Source of the DNA: Phreatobacter cathodiphilus
Lineage (GTDB): Bacteria; Pseudomonadota; Alphaproteobacteria; Rhizobiales; Phreatobacteraceae
DNA length: 64,000 bases
NCBI RefSeq assembly: GCF_003008515.1
Contig: NZ_CP027668.1
Coordinates: 1,108,001-1,172,000, forward strand
Reading direction: 5' to 3'
In this document: in pieces, positions 9,651-18,984 of the stretch
How the letters are laid out: every line of letters begins with the position of its first letter
Numbering within the stretch: position 1 is the stretch's first letter
The notes under the pieces: generated by a model
Told to the model about the DNA's origin: nothing
Database searches by the model: none
What the model saw: only the letters and a program-made list of their open reading frames with translations
Made by a program: the position numbers and the translations under genes

Positions 9651-11510
9651 TCAGCCGGCCGCCTCGAGCTCGGCGCTCGCCGCGAGCCAGGCCTCCTCGG
9701 CCTCGGCGAGCTGCCTTTCCCGAAGGCCCCGCGTCTTCGCCGCCTGGGCCGCGCTGTCGGGGTGGGCCTCGAAATAGCCGGGCTGGGCGAGGATGCGGTC
9801 GATCTTGTCGATGTCCGCGCGCAGCTTCTCCATCGCCGCCTCGATCTCGGCGACCCGCTTCGCCAGCGCCTTGCTCTCGCCGCGCGGGGGCGAGGCGGGC
9901 TTTGCCTCCGCGGTCCGCTCCGGCTTTACGGCCTTCTCCGGCGCCGCGCCCGACAGCACGATCTTGCGGTAGTCGTCGAGATCGCCGTCGAAGGGCTTCA
10001 CCGTCCCCTCGCGCACCAGCCAGAGCCGGTCCACCGTCGATTCCAGCAGGTGCCGGTCGTGCGAGACGATCAGCACCGCGCCCGAATAGCCGTTCAGCGC
10101 CTCCACCAGGGCGGCACGGCTGTCGATGTCGAGGTGGTTGGTCGGCTCGTCGAGGATCAGGAGGTGCGGGCCCTCGAAGACCGCCAGGGCGAAGAGGAGA
10201 CGCGCCTTCTCGCCGCCCGAGAGAGAGGAGACCTTCGTGTCCGAGCGCTCGCCGGAAAAGCCCGAGCGGGCGCAGGCGGCCCGCACCTTGGCCTCGGGGT
10301 CGTCCGGCATCAGCCGCCTCAGATGCTGGTAGACGCTCTCCGCCGGCCGGAGCTCGTCGAGCTGGTGCTGGGCGAAATACGCGATCTTCAGCTTGTCGGC
10401 GCGCACCATCCGGCCCGACATGGCCCTCAGCCGGTCGGAGATCAGCTTCAGGAAGGTCGACTTGCCGTTGCCGTTGGCGCCCAGGAGCCCGATGCGGTCG
10501 TCGTCGTCGATCCTGAGGTCCAGCCGCCGCAGGATCGGCTGCCCCTCGGCATAGCCGACGGAGGCGCCCTCCATGGTGATGATCGGCGGCGAGGCCTTGC
10601 GCGCCGGTTCCGGGATGACGAAGGGGGGCACGTCGGTGTCGACGATGGTCGTCACCGTCTCCATCTTCTCCAGCATCTTCAGCCGCGACTGCGCCTGCCG
10701 GGCCTTGGTCGCCTTGGCGCGGAAACGGTCGACGAAGCTCTGCAGGTGGGCCCGTTTCTCCTCCTGCTTCTTGGCTGCCTTCTCGCGCACCGCCATCTCG
10801 ATGGCGCGCGACTTCGCGAAGGTCGTGTAGGAGCCCTTCCACAGCGTCAGCTTGCCCTGGTCGAGGTGCAGGATGTGCTCCACCGAGGCGTCGAGCAGGT
10901 CGCGGTCGTGGCTGATCAGCAGCACGCTGTGCGGATAGCCGGCGAGATAGTCCTGCAGCCAGAGCGTGCCCTCGAGGTCGAGATAGTTGGTCGGCTCGTC
11001 GAGCAGCAGCAGGTCGGGGGCGGTGAACAGCACCGCGGCGAGCGCCACGCGCATGCGCCAGCCGCCTGAAAAATCCGAGCAGGGCCGGGCCTGCGCCGCC
11101 GTGTCGAAACCGAGGCCGGCGAGGATCGCCGCCGCGCGGGCCGGGGCCGAATGGGCGTCGATGTCGACGAGCCGCGTCTGGATCTCGGCGATCCGGTGCG
11201 GGTCGCTCGCCGTCTCCGCCTCGGCGAGGAGGCGCGCCCGCTCCTTGTCGGCGTCCAGCACGAAATCGAGCAGGGACTGCGGGCCGCCGGGCGCTTCCTG
11301 CGCCACGCCGCCGAGACGAGCCCGCGCCGGCAGCTTGAAGGAGCCGCCGTCGGCGGCCATCTCGCCCTGGATGACCTTGAACAGGGTCGATTTGCCCGTG
11401 CCGTTGCGGCCGAGGAAGCCCACGCGCGCGTTCGGCGGCAGCGTCACCGACGCATTGTCGATGAGCACGCGGCCGGCCACCCGCACCGTCAGGTCGTTGA
11501 TCTGCAGCAT
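9651..11510 (-). CDS. ABC-F family ATPase (YheS/Uup-like)
   Basis: A soluble protein of 619 residues with two ABC domains and no membrane segment. Walker A motifs are GRNGTGKST (near residue 37) and GANGNGKST (second half). The first signature is degenerate (FSGGWRMRV) and the second is LSGGEKARL. Walker B regions are LLLDEPTNYLD and LILDEPTNHLD. A basic alpha-helical linker (KKQEEKRAHLQSFVDRFR...) separates the domains, and the C-terminus is charged and coiled-coil-like. ABC-F proteins act on the ribosome E site. The ATG at 11510 (MLQINDLTVRVAG) is chosen over longer open frames. Confidence 0.92.
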   Translation of the reverse strand: MLQINDLTVRVAGRVLIDNASVTLPPNARVGFLGRNGTGKSTLFKVIQGEMAADGGSFKLPARARLGGVAQEAPGGPQSLLDFVLDADKERARLLAEAETASDPHRIAEIQTRLVDIDAHSAPARAAAILAGLGFDTAAQARPCSDFSGGWRMRVALAAVLFTAPDLLLLDEPTNYLDLEGTLWLQDYLAGYPHSVLLISHDRDLLDASVEHILHLDQGKLTLWKGSYTTFAKSRAIEMAVREKAAKKQEEKRAHLQSFVDRFRAKATKARQAQSRLKMLEKMETVTTIVDTDVPPFVIPEPARKASPPIITMEGASVGYAEGQPILRRLDLRIDDDDRIGLLGANGNGKSTFLKLISDRLRAMSGRMVRADKLKIAYFAQHQLDELRPAESVYQHLRRLMPDDPEAKVRAACARSGFSGERSDTKVSSLSGGEKARLLFALAVFEGPHLLILDEPTNHLDIDSRAALVEALNGYSGAVLIVSHDRHLLESTVDRLWLVREGTVKPFDGDLDDYRKIVLSGAAPEKAVKPERTAEAKPASPPRGESKALAKRVAEIEAAMEKLRADIDKIDRILAQPGYFEAHPDSAAQAAKTRGLRERQLAEAEEAWLAASAELEAAG

Positions 11511-11670
11511 GGCCGGCTTTTGGCGGAGCCGCGCGGGCAATGCAAGGGCGCGGGGCTGCGCAGCACCGTCAAGCTCCGTGAGACTGCGCATGCCCGGACG
11601 CCGCGCGGTGCTATGATGCCGCGGATCCCCCGCAGCGAAGACAGGGGTGATCGACGGGGAGGACAGGCGC

Positions 11671-12390
11671 ATGAACGCGTCCATGAAGAAGTATGTCGCC
11701 GAGTTCATCGGCACGGCCGCGCTGGTGATCATCGGCTGCGGCGTCGTCACGCTCGGAGGGCAGGGCGCCGTCTTCGGCGCCGGCCAGCCCTATTCGGCCC
11801 TCGCCACCCTTCCGATCGCGCTCGCCTTCGGCCTCGCCATCGTCGCGATGGCCTACGGCATCGGCCCGGTCTCGGGCTGCCACGTCAACCCGGCCGTCTC
11901 CGTCGGCGTCTGGGCCGCCGGCCGCATGCCCACAGACGAACTCGTCGGTTATGTCGTCGCTCAGGTCGCGGGGGCCGTCGTCGGCGCCGCCATCCTCTAT
12001 GTGGCGCTCGCCGGCAAGGCGGGTGGTTGGGACGTCTCGGCCGCCGGTCTCGGCCAGAACGGCTGGGACGCCGCCAAGGGCTACGGGGTCACCTCCGCCG
12101 TCATCGGCGAGTTCGTCGGCACATTCCTCTTCCTCGTCGCCATCCTCGGCGTCACCTCCAAGGCCGGCACGCCCGCCGTGGCGGGCCTCGCCATCGGCCT
12201 GACCCTCACCGCCATCCACCTGCTGCTGATCCCGGTCACCGGCACCTCGGTCAACCCGGCGCGCTCCTTCGGACCGGCGCTCTTCGTCGGCGGCAACGCC
12301 CTGTCGCAGCTCTGGCTCTTCCTGGTGGTGCCGACGGTCGCGGCCTTCGCCGCGGGCGCCCTGTTCAAGGCGAAGATCCTGGAGGCCTGA
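11671..12390 (+). CDS. aqpZ: Aquaporin Z-like water channel
   Basis: A major intrinsic protein of 239 residues, six membrane helices and two NPA half-helices: HVNPAVSVGVW near residue 70 and SVNPARSFGPALF near residue 195. The Arg after the second NPA, and an AqpZ-like N-terminus (MKKYVAEFIGTAALV), indicate a water-selective channel. The ATG at 11671 has a good ribosome site (GGAGGA six bases upstream). It is divergent from the ABC-F gene. Confidence 0.93.
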   Translation: MNASMKKYVAEFIGTAALVIIGCGVVTLGGQGAVFGAGQPYSALATLPIALAFGLAIVAMAYGIGPVSGCHVNPAVSVGVWAAGRMPTDELVGYVVAQVAGAVVGAAILYVALAGKAGGWDVSAAGLGQNGWDAAKGYGVTSAVIGEFVGTFLFLVAILGVTSKAGTPAVAGLAIGLTLTAIHLLLIPVTGTSVNPARSFGPALFVGGNALSQLWLFLVVPTVAAFAAGALFKAKILEA

Positions 12391-12517
12391 ACGCGCGCAA
12401 CGCCGCAAGCCCGCCACCGGATCGTCTCCGGAGGCGGGCCCGAACCCGCGCGGGTCGGCTCGGGTGGGGCGATGAGGACCCGCGCGTGAAGCGGTCGGCC
12501 TGTCGCGCCTCAGGGCG

Positions 12518-12877
12518 TCAGCGGCAGATTCTCACGTGGCGGACCTCGCGGCCCCAGGGCGTCTCCACCCAGCGGCGCTCGCGCCAGCAGGTCGGCTCGA
12601 CATAGGCCGGGCGATGGGGACGGTAGCCGCCCCAGTGCGGCGGCGGGGGCGGCGGCGGGCGGTGGCCCCAGTGCGGCGGCGGGGGGCTGTGATAGCCGCC
12701 ATGCGGCGGGCGGTGGGGACGCGGGGGGCCGTCCCAGCCGGGATGCGGACCCCACTGGACCGGCACGATGCCGGCCTCGACGCCGACTCCGACCTGCGCC
12801 CGGGCATCGCCCGGCGCGGCGGCCACGGCCGCCAGGGCGGCGAGGCCTGCGAGGGTTGACAGAACCAGGCTGCGCAT
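12518..12877 (-). CDS. Secreted Pro/His/Gly/Trp-rich protein of unknown function
   Basis: A 119-residue product with a clear Sec signal (MRSLVLSTLAGLAALAAVAAAPGDARA, cleavage near residue 28). The central part is low-complexity, with repeated PPHWG/PPPH units and runs of Pro, and the C-terminus is a charged segment with two Cys (CWRERRW ... VRICR). The ATG at 12877 has GGAG nine bases upstream; the ATG at 12886 lacks spacing. Function is not recognisable; metal binding through the histidines or an envelope role are possibilities. Confidence 0.7.
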   Translation of the reverse strand: MRSLVLSTLAGLAALAAVAAAPGDARAQVGVGVEAGIVPVQWGPHPGWDGPPRPHRPPHGGYHSPPPPHWGHRPPPPPPPHWGGYRPHRPAYVEPTCWRERRWVETPWGREVRHVRICR

Positions 12878-13079
12878 CGTGACCATCTCCAGTCGCTGGA
12901 TCGCTCCGTTGGCGATCATGGGAGGATGGTGCGGCGGGCGCACTGAACGCGTTCTGAGGCCCTTCTTCACCTGCCGTTCAGCCCCGCGGCGGGGCGGCGG
13001 GCGCGGGGGCGTTGCGGGCGCACCGGGCCGCTGCTAGAAGCGCGCCACCTGATCCCACCAGTCCCTCAAGGAACGATCC

Positions 13080-13505
13080 ATGGCCATCGAGCGCACCTTC
13101 TCCATCATCAAGCCGGACGCCACCAAGCGGAACCTCACCGGTGCCGTGAACGCGGTGATCGAGGCCGCCGGCCTGCAGATCGTCGCCCAGAAGCGCATCC
13201 GCATGTCGCTGCCCGAGGCCCGCAAGTTCTATGCGGTCCACAAGGAGCGTCCCTTCTTCGGCGAGCTCGTCGACTTCATGGTCTCCGCCCCGGTCGTCGT
13301 GCAGGTGCTCGAGGGCGAAAACGCCGTCGCCAAGTACCGCGAGATCATGGGCGCCACCAACCCGGCCCAGGCCGCCGAGGGCACCATCCGCAAGCTCTAC
13401 GCCGTCTCCGTCGGCGAGAACTCCGTGCATGGCTCGGACTCGGTCGAGAACGCCAAGATCGAGATCGCCCAGTTCTTTTCCGAGAACGAGATCCTGCCGG
13501 CCTGA
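13080..13505 (+). CDS. ndk: Nucleoside diphosphate kinase
   Basis: Transfers the gamma-phosphate of ATP to nucleoside diphosphates through a phosphohistidine. The 141-residue protein begins [18 protein letters not shown]. The catalytic His is His117 in NSVHGSDS, and the C-terminus ([12 protein letters not shown]) is standard. The ribosome site AAGGA is well placed. The gene ends in a strong intrinsic terminator. Confidence 0.97.
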   Translation: MAIERTFSIIKPDATKRNLTGAVNAVIEAAGLQIVAQKRIRMSLPEARKFYAVHKERPFFGELVDFMVSAPVVVQVLEGENAVAKYREIMGATNPAQAAEGTIRKLYAVSVGENSVHGSDSVENAKIEIAQFFSENEILPA

Positions 13506-13546
13506 TCCTCTTCTCGGCGCCGCACTGGCGGCGGACAAATGTTGAA

Positions 13547-13569
13547 GGCGGGCTCCGGCCCGCCTTTTT
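13547..13569 (+). terminator. Intrinsic terminator of ndk
   Basis: A 7-bp GC stem (GGCGGGC / GCCCGCC) with a TCCG loop is followed by five T. It begins 42 bp after the ndk stop and separates ndk from the AT-rich gene that follows. Confidence 0.85.
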
Positions 13570-13663
13570 CGTTTGTATGTGGTATTGCGATCACCGTAAG
13601 AAGGTTTCATGGGTCTTTATTGTTAGTCCTTACGTGTTCCAGCTTAGGCGGGGGATGTCAGTG

Positions 13664-14650
13664 ATGGCGGATGAAAAAAACCTGAACACAAGCTTGATTC
13701 TGTCTAGTGCGTCTGGAGACACTGCCGAACTGAACTCACTGCCTCCTTCTGTAATGCAGGCCGTGTACTACCATCTGACCGGTAGGACACAGGAGATCGC
13801 GACACCTCATTCAAAGCGATTGATAGTAGATCGAGATAGTATTGTTGGGCTTTTTGAAATATTTGATCAGATTTTGTCGCAGTATAACATAAAAGGTCGA
13901 TCAGACCGTATTGTGATAACTGATGAAAAAGGAAAGATTGTTGATTTTGCCAATGTTAATTTGTTCAGGATGGCAGATTTAGATGTATTGGCGGAAACTA
14001 GCGATGTGTCTATCGAATGCGGAGTTCTTATTCAGCAGCCCGCTACTGGTGCGTTTCAGGAATACAAAATCAATGTCGTTGCAGTGTCGCGTCCGTTGAC
14101 TGCGGCCGATTTTGATTTAGGATCTAAAGAAAAAAAGAGAAGAGTTGCGAGTCTGCATGTTAGCATTGAGTATGTCGATTATCTTATAGCACGGAACCTG
14201 TCGACATCGGTCGATCATTGGGTGGAATCGCTTGAAGAATTGAAGCCAAAAGATGATAAATTCGCCAAAGCGATAGTGCATACATACTCAATTATATTCT
14301 ATTATCTTACATTTCTATTTGGCGCTGGCGTTTTTACGTGGCTGATAATCGAAAAAGTATGGAGGCCAAGCCTATCGGTGGCGAACATAGGCATAGGAAG
14401 TTTCATATATATAGTTATAGTGATTGCGGTGTCTATTGTGTGGGGCGTCATCGGAATGATGGCGTCAGATATTTTCTCGGAGCGCAAAGGCGCGTTGTTG
14501 GCCCTGAATAGAAGAGATGAAAGGCAGCTGGAGCTTGAGCGTCAGAGAATGGACAGACGGCGTTTCAGAGCTTTGAGATTTGGGTTTGGCTGCATGCTTG
14601 CAATTGCGCTTAATTTGGCGGCTTCCTTTGTGTTTGAGTGGATTAAATGA
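13664..14650 (+). CDS. AT-rich gene for a membrane protein of unknown family
   Basis: The 328-residue product was not recognised. Residues 1-200 are soluble and mixed alpha/beta (DRIVITDEKGKIVDFANVN looks like a small sensor or PAS-like core). They are followed by hydrophobic segments at about 204-229, 244-266 and 306-325, with a charged helix (ERKGALLALNRRDERQLELE) between the second and third. Base composition is unlike its neighbours: the line starting 14281 is 18/60 G+C. The ATG at 13664 has GGGGGA upstream; 13655 is an alternative. The stop overlaps an ATG of the next gene, and the ribosome site of that gene lies at its very end. Horizontal acquisition is likely. Confidence 0.75.
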   Translation: MADEKNLNTSLILSSASGDTAELNSLPPSVMQAVYYHLTGRTQEIATPHSKRLIVDRDSIVGLFEIFDQILSQYNIKGRSDRIVITDEKGKIVDFANVNLFRMADLDVLAETSDVSIECGVLIQQPATGAFQEYKINVVAVSRPLTAADFDLGSKEKKRRVASLHVSIEYVDYLIARNLSTSVDHWVESLEELKPKDDKFAKAIVHTYSIIFYYLTFLFGAGVFTWLIIEKVWRPSLSVANIGIGSFIYIVIVIAVSIVWGVIGMMASDIFSERKGALLALNRRDERQLELERQRMDRRRFRALRFGFGCMLAIALNLAASFVFEWIK

Positions 14651-14664
14651 GGAGTGCGACGCTC

Positions 14665-16767
14665 ATGAACGCCCCCGTCAGCGTCCAGCGCCTGAAGTCG
14701 ACCTGTCCCCATGACTGCCCCTCCGCCTGCTCGCTGGAGGTGGAGGTCATCGACGGCAGGACGATCGGCCGTGTGCACGGCGATCCCGCCCAGAGCTACA
14801 CGGCCGGCGTCGTCTGCGCCAAGGTGGCCCGCTATGCCGAGCGCATCCACCATCCGGACAGGCTCCTCCATCCGCTGATCCGCAAGGGGCCGAAGGGCTC
14901 CGGAGAGTTCCAGCGCATCTCCTGGGACGAGGCACTGGCGATGACCGCCGAGCGCTTCCTGGAGGCGGAGCGCCGCTACGGCGCCGAGACGGTCTGGCCC
15001 TATTACTATGCGGGGACCATGGGCTTCGTGCAGCGCGACGGCATCAATCGCCTGCGCCACGTGAAGAAATATTCCGGCTTCTATTCCACCATCTGCACCA
15101 ACATGGCCTGGTCCGGCTTCATCGCCGGCACCGGACGCCTCGCCGGCGTCGATCCGCGCGAGATGGCCAAGGCCGACGTGGTGGTGATCTGGGGCACCAA
15201 CCCGGTCTCCACCCAGGTCAACGTCATGACCCACGCCATGAAGGCGCGGAAGGAGCGCGGCGCGAAGATCGTCGTCGTCGACATCTACCGCACCGACACC
15301 GTGAAACAGGCCGATCTCGGCCTCGTGCTGAAGCCGGGAACCGACGCGGCGCTCGCCTGCGCCGTCATGCACGTGCTCTTCCGCGACGGCTTCGCGGACA
15401 GGGACTATCTCAGGGATTTCACCGACGTACCGGCCGAGCTTGAATCACATTTGCAGAGCCGCACGCCGGAATGGGCGGCGGCCATCACCGGCTTGACGGT
15501 GGAGGAGATCGAGGCTTTCGCGAAGCTGGTCGGCGAGAACAGAAAAACCTTCTTCCGCCTCGGCTACGGCTTCGGCCGCCAGCGCAACGGCGCGGTGAAC
15601 ATGCACGCCGCCTCCTGCATTCCCGCCATCACCGGCGCCTGGAAATACGAGGGGGGCGGGGCCTTCCACAACAACGGCGCCATCTATCACTGGCGCAAGT
15701 CGCTGATCGAGGGGCTGGACGTGAAGGACGCGGCGGTGCGCACCCTCGACCAGTCGCGCATCGGTGCGATCCTGACCGGCGAGGCCGCGGCCCTGCGCCG
15801 GCCCGACGGGTCGGAAGGGCCGCCGGTGACCGCGCTCCTCATCCAGAACACCAATCCGGTCAACGTCGCCCCGGACCAGTCGAAGGTCGTCGCCGGCTTC
15901 GCCCGCGAGGATCTCTTCACCGTCGTCCACGAGCAGTTCATGACCGACACGGCGAAGATGGCCGACCTCGTGCTGCCCGCGACCCAGTTCATGGAGCACG
16001 ACGACATGTATCAGGGCGGCGGCCACCAGCACATCATGCTGGGCCTGAAGCTCGTGGAGCCGCCCGGCGAGTGCCGCTCCAACCATGATCTCATCACCGA
16101 TCTCGCGGGACGGCTCGGCGCCGAGCATCCGGGCTTCGCGATGACGCCGCGCGAGATCATCGACTGGACGCTGCAGAAGTCCGGCTGGGGCACCTTCGCC
16201 GAGCTCGAGGCCACCAATTTCCGCGACGTCCAGCCGAAGTTCGAGGAGGCGCACTATCTCGGGGGCTTCGCCTATGGCGACAAGAGGTTCCGCTTCAAGC
16301 CGGACTGGCCGAACGTGCCCTATGCCAGCATCGGCACGATGGGCCCGATCGAGTCAATGCCCTCGCTGCCCGACCACTGGGCGGTGACCGAGGAGCCGGA
16401 CGCCACCTATCCGTTCAAGCTCGCGACCTCGCCCTCGCGCAGCTACCTCAACTCGACGTTCGCGGAGACCCCGTCCTCCCGCAAGCGCGAGGGGCGGCCG
16501 GAGGTGATGATCAACCCGGCCGATGCGGAGCGGCTCGGCATCGGCGCCGGTGCGCGGGTCGAACTCGGCTCGCCGCGCGGCACCGTGATCCTCCATGCCA
16601 AGGTGACCGACCAGACCCGCCCCGGCACGCTCATCGCCGAGGGGCTCTGGGCCAATGCCGACCACGAGGGCGGCCGCGGCATCAACATGCTGACCGGCGC
16701 CGATGCGGTCGCGCCCTTCGGGGGGGCCGCCTTCCACGACAACAAAGTCTGGATCAGGCCGGCGTGA
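14665..16767 (+). CDS. Molybdopterin-dependent oxidoreductase (DMSO reductase family)
   Basis: A 700-residue protein with an N-terminal [4Fe-4S] motif (TCPHDCPSAC ... GVVCAKV), the molybdopterin oxidoreductase body (DVVVIWGTNPVSTQ; ALLIQNTNPVNVAP; MADLVLPATQFME), and a C-terminal molydopterin dinucleotide-binding domain (SRSYLNSTFAE ... VMINPADAERLGI). There is no Tat signal, so it is probably cytoplasmic. No electron-transfer subunits or cofactor genes are adjacent, and the substrate cannot be assigned. The ATG at 14665 is preferred, with AGGAG ten bases upstream at the end of the preceding AT-rich gene; an ATG at 14647 is possible. Confidence 0.88.
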   Translation: MNAPVSVQRLKSTCPHDCPSACSLEVEVIDGRTIGRVHGDPAQSYTAGVVCAKVARYAERIHHPDRLLHPLIRKGPKGSGEFQRISWDEALAMTAERFLEAERRYGAETVWPYYYAGTMGFVQRDGINRLRHVKKYSGFYSTICTNMAWSGFIAGTGRLAGVDPREMAKADVVVIWGTNPVSTQVNVMTHAMKARKERGAKIVVVDIYRTDTVKQADLGLVLKPGTDAALACAVMHVLFRDGFADRDYLRDFTDVPAELESHLQSRTPEWAAAITGLTVEEIEAFAKLVGENRKTFFRLGYGFGRQRNGAVNMHAASCIPAITGAWKYEGGGAFHNNGAIYHWRKSLIEGLDVKDAAVRTLDQSRIGAILTGEAAALRRPDGSEGPPVTALLIQNTNPVNVAPDQSKVVAGFAREDLFTVVHEQFMTDTAKMADLVLPATQFMEHDDMYQGGGHQHIMLGLKLVEPPGECRSNHDLITDLAGRLGAEHPGFAMTPREIIDWTLQKSGWGTFAELEATNFRDVQPKFEEAHYLGGFAYGDKRFRFKPDWPNVPYASIGTMGPIESMPSLPDHWAVTEEPDATYPFKLATSPSRSYLNSTFAETPSSRKREGRPEVMINPADAERLGIGAGARVELGSPRGTVILHAKVTDQTRPGTLIAEGLWANADHEGGRGINMLTGADAVAPFGGAAFHDNKVWIRPA

Positions 16768-16901
16768 GCCTGACGCAGCGGAAAGTACTTTCGCGGTATT
16801 GACGCTGCGACAACGGAATCTGTCGATTATACCGTCGAATAGACTCAAGTTTTCGTAACGTCTTAAAGGCATATTCTCCCGGGACTGGCACAGATGGGGC
16901 G

Positions 16902-17564
16902 ATGAACCCCCGTCCGATTGGGTATGCGCCCATGAAAATGCAGACCGTCTTCGCCGACGACATCCGCGTGGAGCGCCGCGCCGAGCCACGCGTCATCATG
17001 AGCCTCGCCGGCACCTGCCAGCTCGCCGCCTTGCGCGACGAGACCGGCAAGCGTCGCGAATTCGCCTGCCGCGCCATCAACATGTCCAGCCAGGCGCTGA
17101 TGCTGGCGACGCCGGCCCGCGCCACCATGGGCGACGGCGCCACCGCCTATATCCCGAGCTTCGGCAAGCTCTCCGGCCGCGTCATCCGCGTCCTCGACGG
17201 CGGCTTCGTCATGAGCCTGATGGTGAACGAGACGCAGCGGCAGAGGATCGCCAAGCGCCTCGCCTGGCTGCAGGAGCACCAGGCGCACGACACCCGCGAC
17301 CTCCGCCAGCACGCGCGCATCGTGCCGCGCGAGCCCTTCGGCCAGATTACGTTCGCCGACGGCAGCTGCCTGTCCTGCCTCGTCATGGACATGTCGGTGA
17401 CCGGTGCCGCGCTCTCGGCCGACATCGTGCCGGATCTCCACACGCTGCTTGTGGTCGGGCGGGTCCCGGCCCGCGTCTGCCGGCACTTCCCCGAGGGCTT
17501 CGCCGTCGCCTTCCTCGAGGAGCTGCCGCCCGGCAGCCTCGAACAGCTTCTCCTCGGCACCTGA
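16902..17564 (+). CDS. Double PilZ-domain protein
   Basis: A 220-residue protein with two PilZ-like modules. Module 1 has RAEPR at 26-30 but a degenerate second motif (NMSSQA at 60-65, Ala in place of Gly). Module 2 has RQHAR at 135-139 and a canonical DMSVTG at 163-168. The C-terminal module should therefore bind c-di-GMP, while the first may be regulatory or structural. A closely similar but frameshifted copy follows 186 bp downstream. The effector target is unknown. Confidence 0.8.
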   Translation: MNPRPIGYAPMKMQTVFADDIRVERRAEPRVIMSLAGTCQLAALRDETGKRREFACRAINMSSQALMLATPARATMGDGATAYIPSFGKLSGRVIRVLDGGFVMSLMVNETQRQRIAKRLAWLQEHQAHDTRDLRQHARIVPREPFGQITFADGSCLSCLVMDMSVTGAALSADIVPDLHTLLVVGRVPARVCRHFPEGFAVAFLEELPPGSLEQLLLGT

Positions 17565-17750
17565 TCGCGCTGGCGCCGCCTCCTGCCGCAGCGTCGGCCG
17601 GAAATGACAGAAACCGCCGGTCGAATACGTCGGAAGTATAAATATAGATCGCGCCGCGCCGCCGCGGATACGATGATTTGTGTGTATCGATTTGGGACGA
17701 ATCGTATAAAATGATGTCATTGCACTCAAAAGACTCGTTGAATTGCTGCG

Positions 17751-18382
17751 ATGACGTCGTCCCGCGATATTACGGCCGTGCCCGTCTTGCCGGGCGGCGC
17801 CGAAACCCTCGTCATCATGAGCCTCGCCGGCACGTGCCAGCTCTCGGCCCTGCGTGACGAAGCCGGCCGCCGCCGCGAGTTTCCCTGCCGCGCCATCAAC
17901 ATGTCGAGCCGGGCGCTGATGCTCGCGACGCCCGCCCGCGCCACCATGGGCGACGGCGTCACCGCCTATATCCCCAGCTTCGGCAAGCTCTTCGGCCGCG
18001 TCAGCCGGGTCATGGCCGGCGGCTTCGTGATGAATCTGATGCTGCCAGCCCCCCAGCGCCGGCGCATCGCCATCCGCCTCGCCTGGCTGCAGGAGCACCA
18101 GGCCCACGACACCCGCGACCTCAGGCGACACGCCCGCATCGTGCGCGGGAGCCCTTCGGCCAGATCACCTATGCCGACGGCACGTGCCTCTCCTGCCTCG
18201 TCCTCGACATGTCGGTGACCGGCGCCGCGATCTCCGCCGACCGGGTGCCGGAGATCGGCGCGCTGGTCACCGTCGGCCGCGTGCCGGCGCGGGTCTGCCG
18301 CCATTTTCCCGAGGGCTTCGCCGTCGCCCATCTCGAGGAACTCCCCGCCGGCAGCCTGGAACAGCTTCTGCTCGGCGCGTGA
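17751..18382 (+). pseudogene. Frameshifted tandem copy of the double PilZ gene
   Basis: It parallels the preceding gene almost codon for codon (IMSLAGTCQL, FPCRAINMSSRALMLATP, RRRIAIRLAWLQEHQAHD). Near 18142-18150, ATCGTGCGCGGGAGCCC lacks one base relative to ATCGTGCCGCGCGAGCCC in the first copy. The initial frame then runs into unrelated sequence and stops at 18218; a +1 correction restores DMSVTGAAISAD and a family C-terminus ending at 18382 (210 residues). The N-terminal RxxxR of module 1 is also absent. It is either a real decaying duplicate or a sequencing error. Confidence 0.75.
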
Positions 18383-18384
18383 AC

Positions 18385-18984
18385 TCAGAGAAGGGTATAG
18401 TCCGTCGCGATCATCCGCAGCGCCTGCGGATAGATGCGGTGCTCCACCTCCAGCACGCGGCGGGCGAGGCTCTCCGCCGTGTCGCCCGGCAGCACCGGCA
18501 CCGCCTCTTGCAGGATGGTCTCGCCCTCGTCCATGCCCGGCGTGACGAAATGCACCGTCGCGCCGTGCTCGGTCGCGCCGTCGGCGAGAGCCCGCGCATG
18601 GGTGTCGAGCCCCTTGTAGGCGGGCAGCAGGGCAGGGTGGATGTTGATCATCCGGCCCTCCCACTGCGCCACGAACCAGGGCGTCAGGATGCGCATGAAG
18701 CCGGCGAGGCAGACGATGTCGATCGCATGCGCGTCCAGCACCGCCTGCACGGCGCGCTCGAAGGCCTCGCGGTCGCGGCCGAAGGCGCGGTGGTCGACGG
18801 TGGCGGTGGCGATGCCCTCCGCCTCGGCCCGGGCGAGGCCGCCCGCGCCCGGCACGTTGGAGACGACGAGCGCGATCTCTGCCGGATAGTCCGGTTCCCG
18901 CGCCGCCTCGATCAGCGCCGCCATGTTCGATCCGCGCCCCGAGATCAGGACCGCAACGCGCTTGCGCGCTCCCGCCCTGCTCAC
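18385..18984 (-). CDS. purN: Phosphoribosylglycinamide formyltransferase PurN
   Basis: Third step of purine synthesis: it formylates GAR with 10-formyl-THF. The 199-residue protein has [16 protein letters not shown] for phosphate binding, the catalytic [14 protein letters not shown], and [10 protein letters not shown] with the conserved Asp. The GTG start at 18984 overlaps the purM stop by four bases (GTGA), so the pair is translationally coupled. It converges with the PilZ copy with only two bases between the stop codons, so no room exists for a terminator between them. Confidence 0.95.
   Translation of the reverse strand: MSRAGARKRVAVLISGRGSNMAALIEAAREPDYPAEIALVVSNVPGAGGLARAEAEGIATATVDHRAFGRDREAFERAVQAVLDAHAIDIVCLAGFMRILTPWFVAQWEGRMINIHPALLPAYKGLDTHARALADGATEHGATVHFVTPGMDEGETILQEAVPVLPGDTAESLARRVLEVEHRIYPQALRMIATDYTLL

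Noticed and set aside
17668-17707. Inverted ATACGAT / ATCGTAT before the second PilZ copy as an operator
   Set aside because: Seven-base arms 26 bases apart in AT-richer DNA can occur by chance, and there is no regulator nearby to pair with it.
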